This document shows, piece by piece, positions 34,306 to 41,125 of a DNA stretch of 52,621 bases. Below the pieces are notes generated by a model. The model saw nothing but the letters and a program-made list of their open reading frames with translations. It ran no database searches and had not been told where the DNA came from. Origin of the DNA: Myxococcota bacterium (GTDB lineage: Bacteria > Myxococcota_A > UBA9042 > DTJE01); contig JAGOKF010000018.1 in NCBI GenBank assembly GCA_017994695.1, forward strand, positions 1 through 52,621, written 5' to 3'. The position numbers and the translations under genes were made by a program. Every line of letters starts with the position of its first letter. Positions within the stretch are counted from its first letter, which is position 1.

Positions 34306-35655
34306 GTGCGGGTCTTCCTGATCTCGGCCAACCCGGAACGGACGCCGTTTCCCGTGTTCCCCATCGGCATCTCCTACGTGGCGCGGGCCCTGGAGGACCG
34401 CCACGAGGTGCGCCTGTGGGACTTCCTGGCGGACGGGGAGGAGGGCCTTCCGGGGGCGCTTCAGGCATTCGATCCCCACCTGGTGGGCCTCTCCCTCCGG
34501 AACGTCGACGGCACCCGGCCCGACGGCCGGTTCTACCTGGACCACTACCGGGACCTGGCCCGGAGGATCCGGCAGGCCCACCCGGCGCCCCTGGTCCTGG
34601 GCGGAGCGGCCTTCACGCTCTTCCCGAGGCAGTACCTGGAGGCCCTGGGAGCGGACTACGGGATCGCCGGGGAGGGGGAGCACCTCCGGGACCTGGCCGA
34701 CGCCCTGGAGGCCGGCCAGGACCCGCGGGAGTGGCGTGTCTCGGGACTGGTCCTGCCCGGGAGGGAGCCCGGACGGACCTGGAACTGGACGGGCTCCATC
34801 GGACACGCCCTCGCCGTCGAGGACCTGGCGATCCGCCACGGCCGGGCCTGCGGGGGCGTCCTGAACCTCCAGACCAGGCGGGGCTGCAACTTCCGGTGCG
34901 TCTACTGCACCTACCCCGCCGTCGAGGGCCGGCGGCTGCGCCACCGCCCCCCCGGGGACCTTGTCGGCGAGGCCCTCCGGCTGAAGGCCCTGGGGGCCCG
35001 GCATCTCTTCCTGGTGGACTCGGTCCTGAACCTCGCCGCCGAGGACCTGCTGGCGACCTGCAGGGCCTTCGCCACCGCGGGAGTCAACATCCCCTTCTCG
35101 GCCTACCTGGCCCCCTTCGGCATCCACGACGACCTGGCCGCGGCACTCCGGGAGGCGGGGATGACCCACGCGGAACTGGGAACCGAGTCCCTGAGCGACT
35201 CGGTGCTCCGGGCCTACGGGAAGCCCTTCCGGTGGGACGACGTGCGAACCGCCCACGAGGCCCTGGGACGGGCGGGCATCCACCGGGCCCACTTCCTGTT
35301 GTTCGGAGGGCCCGGGGAGACGCCGGAGACGGTCGAGGAGACACTGAGGCGCAGCCGGGAACTGCAGGACACGGTCTTCTTCCCCTACCGCACGATGCGG
35401 ATCTTCCCCGGCACCCCTCTGCACCGGAGGGCCCTGGCCGAGGGAGTCGTCCGGGAGGAGGATGACCTCTTCCACCCGGTGTTCTATTGTTCCCCCCAGG
35501 TGGACCCGGAATGGCTCCGGGACCGCCTCGGGAGGGAGGCGGAGGAACGCCCCAACTTCGTGCTGGACGACGCCTCCGAGGAACTGGCGGCCCTGGTGGC
35601 CCGGGCCCACGCCCGGGGCCGGGCCGGGCCGATGTGGGAGTGGCTGTGCCGGTGA
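34306..35655 (+). CDS. B12-binding-type radical SAM enzyme of lipid biosynthesis
   Basis: 449 residues from GTG 34306, 7 nt after the previous stop. The N-terminal 130 residues have the B12-binding Rossmann layout (FLISANPERTPFPVFPIGIS, DPHLVGLSLRNVDG, LVLGGAAFTLFPRQYL, YGIAGEGEHL). The radical SAM core follows with RRGCNFRCVYCTYP, giving the 4Fe-4S ligands Cys194, Cys198 and Cys201. The downstream ELGTESLSDSVL and FLLFGGPGETPETVEETL segments match the family barrel. As I recall, rSAM proteins of this type accompany ladderane-like and other ketosynthase clusters and are named lipid biosynthesis B12-binding/radical SAM proteins. The reaction here is unknown; methylation, desaturation or ring formation on an acyl chain are possible. 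Confidence 0.82.
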   Translation: MRVFLISANPERTPFPVFPIGISYVARALEDRHEVRLWDFLADGEEGLPGALQAFDPHLVGLSLRNVDGTRPDGRFYLDHYRDLARRIRQAHPAPLVLGGAAFTLFPRQYLEALGADYGIAGEGEHLRDLADALEAGQDPREWRVSGLVLPGREPGRTWNWTGSIGHALAVEDLAIRHGRACGGVLNLQTRRGCNFRCVYCTYPAVEGRRLRHRPPGDLVGEALRLKALGARHLFLVDSVLNLAAEDLLATCRAFATAGVNIPFSAYLAPFGIHDDLAAALREAGMTHAELGTESLSDSVLRAYGKPFRWDDVRTAHEALGRAGIHRAHFLLFGGPGETPETVEETLRRSRELQDTVFFPYRTMRIFPGTPLHRRALAEGVVREEDDLFHPVFYCSPQVDPEWLRDRLGREAEERPNFVLDDASEELAALVARAHARGRAGPMWEWLCR

Positions 35656-38045
35656 CTTCCGGGGACCCCAGGGCCGTCGTGACCGGGATCGGGGTCGTCT
35701 GCCCCATCGGGACCGGCCTGGCCGAATTCGAGCAGTCCCTGGTGGAGCATCGCTGCGGCATCCAGCCGGTCCAGGCCTTCGACACCTCCCCCTTCCGGAG
35801 CCACCTGGCGGGAGAGGTGCAGGGGTTCGACGCCTGGCAGGTGCTGCCACCGGGACTGGCCGAGGCGTGGCAGGACCGGTACCTGCTGCTGGCCCTGGCG
35901 GCGGCCCGGCAGGCCCTCCATCACGCGGGCCTGCCGCCGGACCTCTCGGCCTTCCGGGCCGCCATCTCGGTGGGAACCTGCAACGGGGGTCTCCGGACCG
36001 TCGAGAAGCGGTGGCAGGACCGCCTGGCCGACCCCGAGGCTCCCCTGGAGGAGGCGGACGCGATCCGGATGCGGTACGCGGCCCTGGGCCAGGCCCTGAG
36101 CGGCACCTTCGGGGTCCGGGGGCCCCTGGCGGTCGTCACGACGGCCTGCTCCTCCTCCACCAACGCCCTGGGCCTGGCACTGGACCTGGTCCAGAGCGGC
36201 CAGGCCGACGTGGTGCTGGCCGGAGGGTCCGACTCCCTCTGCCTGACCACCTTCGCCGGATTCTCGTCGGTGAAGGCGATGGCCGAACCCGGGCCCTGCC
36301 GCCCCTTTTCCGGGGGCCCCGCCGAGGCGGGCATGAACCTCGGGGAGGGATCGGGCTTCTGGGTCGTGGAGTCCCGGGATCACGCCCTCCGGCGGGGCGC
36401 CCGGTGCCTGGGAGAGGTGCTGTCCTACGGCCTGTCGGCCGACGCGCACCACCTCACGGCCCCTGAGCCCCAGGGGGAAGGGGCCTTCCGGGCCCTCCGG
36501 AGGGCCATGGAGCGGGCCGGCCTCTCCCCGGACGACCTGGACCACGTCCACGCCCACGGCACCGGCACCGAGTCCAACGATCGGTCCGAGGCCCGGGCGC
36601 TGCTGCGCCTGATGGAGGGCCGGGTGCTGCCGGTGACCTCCCTGAAGTCCTTCCTGGGACACACTCTCGGGGCCGCAGGGGTCCTGGAGGCCACGGCCTC
36701 CCTGGTGGGCCTGCGCCGGGGCTTCATCCCGCCGACGCTCCACTACGACGGACCCCGGACCGGCATCCGCCTGGACGTGGTGGGACCCGATTCCCGGCCC
36801 TCCCGGAAGAGCGTCTTCCTGAAACTGAACCTCGCCTTCAGCGGGAACAACGCCGCCCTGGCCATCGAGGCCCCGCCGCGGCCCGACCGGGCACCCCCGC
36901 CCCGGCCCCGGTACCGGGCGGTGGTGACCGGCCTCGGGGCCGTGAGCCCCTTCGGCATCGGCACCGCGGCGATCCGGGACGGATTGCGGGCCGGACGGAC
37001 CGCGGTCCGGGAGGTGGACCGGTTCGACGTGTCCCGGTGCCGCTGCCGACGGGCGGCCGTGGTCCCGGAAGTGGACTGGCGGGCCGCCGACCGGCGCATC
37101 GATCTCCGGGCGATGAACCCCATCAGCCGGATGGCCGCCCTGGCCGTGAAGGAGGCCCTGGAGGGGGCGGGGCTGGCCCTCCGTCCCCGGACGCTCGAAC
37201 CCTACGGCCTGGTGATGGGAGTCCACGTGGGCCCCTCGGAGGAGCCGCTGCTCCGGCGGGTCTGGAGCACCCCGAACCGCCTGGCCGATCCCACCGGTTT
37301 CGCCGAGAGCGTCGCCAACAGCGTGGGGGGATACGTCTCCCAGGCCCTCTACCTCCGGGGCCACTCCACGACGCTGGCCACGGGGCCCCAGTCGGGAGTG
37401 GCCGCCCTGGCCCACGCGGCCCAGGCCATCCTGCTGGGCCACGGGAGCGGGATTGTCGCCGCGGCGGCCGACGAGATCTTCGAGGCCCGCTACCGGGACG
37501 AGGACGCCGCCGGGTGGCTGCCTCCGGACCCCGATTCCGAGGGAGGCCGGGGCTGGCGAGGACGCCTGCCGGGGGAGGGATCCGCGGCCCTGCTGCTGGA
37601 GGAGGCCGGCACGGCCAGGGCCCGGGGTGCCCGGCCCCTGGCGGAGGTCCTGGGACTGGCCGGCGCCACGGACCCGGGATCGATCCGGGGCCCCGCGGAG
37701 GACGCCGGGGGACGGATCGAGGTCCTGCGCCGATCCCTGGAGGGGACCGGCCTGGGGCCCGGGGACATCCGGGCCGTGGCCTGGGCGCCGGCGGGAGGCA
37801 CACCGGGCCGGAAGGACCGGGAGGCCATCGAGGCGGTCTTCGGGGCGGCCCCGCCCCGCTGCCTGGACACCGTGGACCTGGCGGGGTACGCCGACGCCAC
37901 CTCGGCGCTGCTGGCCCTGGTGGCGCTGCTGGCAGAGGCCCCGGGGGAGGCCCTCCCGGGGCCGGTGATGGTCTTCGGATCGTCCCCCCTGGGGGCCCAT
38001 TGGGCCGTCTTGCTGGGCCCCCCGGAACCGGAGCGGGCCGGATGA
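35652..38045 (+). CDS. Fused ketosynthase and inactive ketosynthase (KS-CLF didomain)
   Basis: 797 residues from GTG 35652 (GTGA overlap with the rSAM gene). KS1 (about 8-410) is complete: TTACSSSTNAL (Cys166), HAHGTGTESND (His302), SLKSFLGHTLGAAG (Lys332, His337). KS2 starts near residue 418 (YRAVVTGLGAVSPFGIGTA) and is decommissioned. Its elbow reads LATGPQSGVAALAHA with no Cys, the HGTGT site reads AWAPAGGTPGRKD, and the KxxxGH site reads DTVDLAGYADAT. This is the organisation of KS-CLF in type II polyketide and PUFA synthases, but in one stand-alone protein. It presumably forms an intramolecular pseudo-heterodimer that sets chain length. The next gene overlaps by ATGA. Confidence 0.85.
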   Translation: MTSGDPRAVVTGIGVVCPIGTGLAEFEQSLVEHRCGIQPVQAFDTSPFRSHLAGEVQGFDAWQVLPPGLAEAWQDRYLLLALAAARQALHHAGLPPDLSAFRAAISVGTCNGGLRTVEKRWQDRLADPEAPLEEADAIRMRYAALGQALSGTFGVRGPLAVVTTACSSSTNALGLALDLVQSGQADVVLAGGSDSLCLTTFAGFSSVKAMAEPGPCRPFSGGPAEAGMNLGEGSGFWVVESRDHALRRGARCLGEVLSYGLSADAHHLTAPEPQGEGAFRALRRAMERAGLSPDDLDHVHAHGTGTESNDRSEARALLRLMEGRVLPVTSLKSFLGHTLGAAGVLEATASLVGLRRGFIPPTLHYDGPRTGIRLDVVGPDSRPSRKSVFLKLNLAFSGNNAALAIEAPPRPDRAPPPRPRYRAVVTGLGAVSPFGIGTAAIRDGLRAGRTAVREVDRFDVSRCRCRRAAVVPEVDWRAADRRIDLRAMNPISRMAALAVKEALEGAGLALRPRTLEPYGLVMGVHVGPSEEPLLRRVWSTPNRLADPTGFAESVANSVGGYVSQALYLRGHSTTLATGPQSGVAALAHAAQAILLGHGSGIVAAAADEIFEARYRDEDAAGWLPPDPDSEGGRGWRGRLPGEGSAALLLEEAGTARARGARPLAEVLGLAGATDPGSIRGPAEDAGGRIEVLRRSLEGTGLGPGDIRAVAWAPAGGTPGRKDREAIEAVFGAAPPRCLDTVDLAGYADATSALLALVALLAEAPGEALPGPVMVFGSSPLGAHWAVLLGPPEPERAG

Positions 38046-38389
38046 ACGAGCCCTTCCGCCTGGATCACCTGGACCAGGACGACCGGCAGGTCGAGGCCCG
38101 GGTGCACGTCCCCGTCGACTGCCTCTTCTTCCGGGGGCACTTCCCGGAGGAGCCGATCCTCCCGGGCGTGGCCCAGGTGGTCCTGGTGACCTCGGTGCTG
38201 CGGAGGGTGGCCGGCGGCCCTCTCCGGGTCCAGGCGATCCGCCGGGTCAAGTTCACCTCCCCGGTCCGGCCGGGCATGGACCTGGCCCTCCGCCTGGTCC
38301 TGGAGGGACCGAAGGTCCTCTGGCGACTGGCGGGACCCCAGGGGGAGGTGTCCTCCGGCGAGATCCTCGTGCATCGGGAGGATCCGTGA
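38042..38389 (+). CDS. Hotdog-fold 3-hydroxyacyl-ACP dehydratase (ApeI/FabZ-like)
   Basis: 115 residues, ATG overlapping the previous stop. One hotdog domain with FFRGHFPEEPILPGVAQVVL: the catalytic His33 is present. The acidic partner of FabA/FabZ is replaced by the Gln of GVAQ, as in ApeI-type dehydratases of aryl polyene clusters. It should dehydrate 3-hydroxyacyl-ACP to the 2-enoyl form, keeping double bonds for a polyene. Followed by a GTGA overlap. Confidence 0.82.
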   Translation: MNEPFRLDHLDQDDRQVEARVHVPVDCLFFRGHFPEEPILPGVAQVVLVTSVLRRVAGGPLRVQAIRRVKFTSPVRPGMDLALRLVLEGPKVLWRLAGPQGEVSSGEILVHREDP

Positions 38390-40008
38390 AACCCCTCCGG
38401 GTCTGCGGCCTGATCCCCCTGTTCAACCACGGCGAGACGGTGACGGGCGTCGCGGAGGCCCTCCGGCGACACCTGGACCTCGTGCTGGTGGTCGATGACG
38501 GGTCCACCGACGGCGGCGCCGATCGCCTGCCGGCCGGCGACCCGGGTCTGGTCGTGATCCGGAGGCCCCGGAACGGGGGGAAGGGAGCGGCCGTGAAGGA
38601 GGGCCTCCGGGCGGCCCGGTCCCTGGGATGCACCCATGTCCTTCAGATGGACGCCGATGCCCAGCACGACCCGGACGACATCCCCCGCTTCCTCGAGGCC
38701 GGGGAACGGGAACCGGGAACGCTCTGGACCGGCGAGCGGATCTTCGAGGAGGACGCCCCGGGCCGGTCCCGGTTCGGGCGGCGGTTCGGGATGTTCTGGT
38801 GGCGGGTCGAGACCGGGGACCGCACGCTGACGGACACCCAGTGCGGCTACCGCCTCTATCCCCTGGACGGCCTGCCGCCCCTGGAACGCCTCGGCGACCG
38901 GATGGACTTCGACGTGGAGATCCTGGTCCGGGCGACCTGGAGGGGAACCCCGGTCCGGGGCCTCCCGACCCGCGTCCGCTACGGGGGTCCCGGAACCCAC
39001 CGGAGCCATTTCCGGCCGTTCCGGGACAACCTGCGGATGACCTCCATGCACACCCGGCTCTGCCTCGAACGCTGGACGGGCCGCGCCCGCCCCCCCGATC
39101 CCCCTTCCGGTTCGCCCCGGTGGCTCCGGGCCCGGGAGGCCGGGTCCCGGACAGGCATCCGCATCGTGCTGGCCCTGGGACGCCTGGCGGGCTACCGGGC
39201 GGCCAGGGCCCTGACGGCCGCCGTGGCGACCTGGTACGCCCTCTTCGCCCCCGGACCCCGACGGGCCCTGGCGGAATTCCATCGCCGCGCTCTCGGGCGG
39301 GCCTCCTTCGGCCTCGCCTGGAGGACGATCTTCTCGTTTGCCGAGTCGATCCTCGATCGGGCCTTCGTGGCCATGGGCCGATCGGGAATCTTCCGCCTGG
39401 AGGTGGAGGCCCCCGCAGGACTGCTGGATCCGGGGTCGCCCCCGAGGGGTCGCCTGGTCCTGGGGGCCCACCTGGGAACCCTGGAGATGGCCCGGGCCTT
39501 CGCCGTCACCGAGCGGGTCTCCTTCTCGATGTGGATGCACGCCGCCCCGTCCTCCGGACTCTACCGGGAACTGCGGCGCCTGGACCCCTCCTTCCACGAG
39601 TCGCTGATCCCGATGGGTTCCGGTGGAGAGGCGGTCGAGGCCCTGCTGGTCGTCCGGGACCGGATCGGCGCGGGCCAGTACGTCGGGGTCCTGGCGGACC
39701 GGGTCTGGGCCACGGGTCCTCGCATCACCCTGCCCTTCCTGGGAAGGGACCGCCAGTTCCCCCTGGGCCCCTTCAAGGCCGCCGTGGCCCTGAAGGCCCC
39801 GGTGCTGATGGCCTTCCTGGTGAAGACCGGGCCGAGGGACTACCGCCTGGTGCTCCATCCCCTGGAGGCCGGCGAGGCGGGATCCGACACCCGGGACCGG
39901 AACGCCCGGGTGGCTGCACTGGCCTCGAGGTACGTCCGGGGCCTCGAGGAGGCCGCCCGGCGCTTCCCGACCCAGTGGTATAATTTCTTCCCCTTCTGGG
40001 ATCCTTAG
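38386..40008 (+). CDS. GT2 glycosyltransferase fused to LPLAT acyltransferase (ApeJ-like)
   Basis: 540 residues from GTG 38386 (GTGA overlap, GGGAGG upstream). Residues 1-235: GT-A family 2 fold with LIPLFNHGETV, VVDDGSTDGGADRL and the metal-binding QMDADAQHDPDDIP. Residues about 260-540: a lipid A/lysophospholipid acyltransferase domain with LGAHLGTLEMARAF (H-x4-E motif) and the closing RFPTQWYNFFPFWDP typical of LpxL/HtrB-like enzymes. The same fusion occurs as ApeJ in aryl polyene clusters, where it is thought to build the glycolipid head and attach the acyl chain. Likely at the cytoplasmic face of the inner membrane. Confidence 0.88.
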   Translation: MKPLRVCGLIPLFNHGETVTGVAEALRRHLDLVLVVDDGSTDGGADRLPAGDPGLVVIRRPRNGGKGAAVKEGLRAARSLGCTHVLQMDADAQHDPDDIPRFLEAGEREPGTLWTGERIFEEDAPGRSRFGRRFGMFWWRVETGDRTLTDTQCGYRLYPLDGLPPLERLGDRMDFDVEILVRATWRGTPVRGLPTRVRYGGPGTHRSHFRPFRDNLRMTSMHTRLCLERWTGRARPPDPPSGSPRWLRAREAGSRTGIRIVLALGRLAGYRAARALTAAVATWYALFAPGPRRALAEFHRRALGRASFGLAWRTIFSFAESILDRAFVAMGRSGIFRLEVEAPAGLLDPGSPPRGRLVLGAHLGTLEMARAFAVTERVSFSMWMHAAPSSGLYRELRRLDPSFHESLIPMGSGGEAVEALLVVRDRIGAGQYVGVLADRVWATGPRITLPFLGRDRQFPLGPFKAAVALKAPVLMAFLVKTGPRDYRLVLHPLEAGEAGSDTRDRNARVAALASRYVRGLEEAARRFPTQWYNFFPFWDP

Positions 40009-40023
40009 ATCATGGAGCGCCCC

Positions 40024-40521
40024 ATGACCCCCCGGATCCGGCCCCCGAGACCCCCGCGCCTGGCCCCGAACCCCGGGGCCCGGGTGGTGGAGGTCCCCTT
40101 CCGGGTCCCCTTCCACGACGTGGACGCGATGCAGGTGGTCTGGCACGGCCACTACGTGAAGTACTTCGAACTGGCCCGGACCGAACTGGAACGGGTGATG
40201 GGGCTGGGACACCAGGACCTGCTGGCCCGGAACCTGATCTGCCCGGTGGTGGACCTCCAGTGCCGCTACCTCTCCCCGCTCCGGATGGGTCACGAGGGAC
40301 GGGTCCGGGCCTTCATCGTGGAGGCCGATCGGACCCTCTGGATCGCCTACGAGGTGCTGAACGACACGACGCGCCGGAAGGCGGCCGAGGGCTACACCGT
40401 CCAGGTCGCCCTGGCCGCCGACACCTTTGAACTGGTGATGGAGTTGCCCGATGACATCGTGGACCGGGCGCGGACTGTGGCTGGCCTGCCTGCTCTGGAC
40501 CGGGTCGGCGCGGGCCGCTGA
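40024..40521 (+). CDS. Hotdog acyl thioesterase (ApeK/4HBT-like)
   Basis: 165 residues from ATG 40024, which has GGAG 5-6 nt upstream; ATG 40012 in frame adds four residues but lacks a ribosome binding site. The core has VPFHDVDAMQVVWHGHYVKY, the 4-hydroxybenzoyl-CoA thioesterase signature with the catalytic Asp, then FELARTELERVMGLGHQDLL. It presumably releases or proof-reads acyl-ACP intermediates. The 3' end overlaps the next gene by 71 nt. Confidence 0.85.
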   Translation: MTPRIRPPRPPRLAPNPGARVVEVPFRVPFHDVDAMQVVWHGHYVKYFELARTELERVMGLGHQDLLARNLICPVVDLQCRYLSPLRMGHEGRVRAFIVEADRTLWIAYEVLNDTTRRKAAEGYTVQVALAADTFELVMELPDDIVDRARTVAGLPALDRVGAGR

Positions 40522-41125
40522 TCCGCCGGTCGTTCCCGGCGCCCGCCCCCCGGAGGAAATCCCCTGCCGCCAGGACGAGGCGCTGGTGCGTTCCTTCCAG
40601 GAGGTCCGCACGCTCCGGGCCGCCTTCACCGACCGCCGGGAGGTGGACCTGCTGGACGAGCCCCTGGTCTCCCGGGGCCGCCTGCACTACCAGCGGCCCG
40701 ACCGGCTCCACTACGCCGTCGAGTCCCCGGGACGCCAGGAGATCGTCGTGGCCGGATCGCAGGTGCGGGTCTCCCAGCGGGACCTGGGCCGGTCGAGGTC
40801 CCTCGACCTCCAGGCATCGGACACCGCCCGGGCGGTGGTGTCGAGCCTGATCCAGGTCCTCGGGGGCCGCCTGGACCGCCTCGAGGCGGACTACCTCTGC
40901 CGATCCCTCCGGATGGCCGACGGGTGGGAGGTCCGCCTGGCGCCCCGGGGACCGCCGCTGGACCGTGCCGTCCGGGGCATCGAGGCACGGATCGCCGGCG
41001 ACGGGAGCCTCCGGGAGGTCCGGGTCCGGGAGGCCACCGGGGATTCCTCCCGGATGACCCTCGAGGACGTCCAGGTCAACGTCCCCTTCAGCGCCGAGGA
41101 GGAAAAGGCCTATTTCACGCCCTGA
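40451..41125 (+). CDS. LolA-like periplasmic lipid carrier (ApeL-like)
   Basis: 224 residues. ATG 40451 lies inside the thioesterase gene. A signal peptide (LWLACLLWTGSARA, then ADPP) precedes a LolA half-barrel domain: VRSFQEVRTLRAAFTDRREV, PLVSRGRLHYQRPDRLHYAV, IVVAGSQVRVSQRDLG. Such proteins carry hydrophobic cargo across the periplasm; in this operon the cargo would be the glycolipid or free acyl product. Its last 14 nt overlap the proposed start of the exporter gene. Confidence 0.82.
   Translation: MTSWTGRGLWLACLLWTGSARAADPPVVPGARPPEEIPCRQDEALVRSFQEVRTLRAAFTDRREVDLLDEPLVSRGRLHYQRPDRLHYAVESPGRQEIVVAGSQVRVSQRDLGRSRSLDLQASDTARAVVSSLIQVLGGRLDRLEADYLCRSLRMADGWEVRLAPRGPPLDRAVRGIEARIAGDGSLREVRVREATGDSSRMTLEDVQVNVPFSAEEEKAYFTP
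41097..41114 (+). promoter_or_regulatory. Ribosome binding site with ATT as probable start codon of the MMPL gene
   Basis: AGGAGG (41097-41102) is followed after 9 nt by ATT (41112-41114). Between the last in-frame stop (about 41054) and a TTG at 41190 there is no ATG, GTG or TTG. The ATT start includes the first membrane helix that the TTG would lose. Confidence 0.5.

Noticed and set aside
34471-34490. DPHLVG in the rSAM protein (residues 56-61) matches the DxHxxG base-off cobalamin motif
   Set aside because: It lies at the strand where rSAM-B12 proteins usually read PDxVGIS, not in the first loop of the domain. I do not take it as evidence for His-ligated cobalamin.
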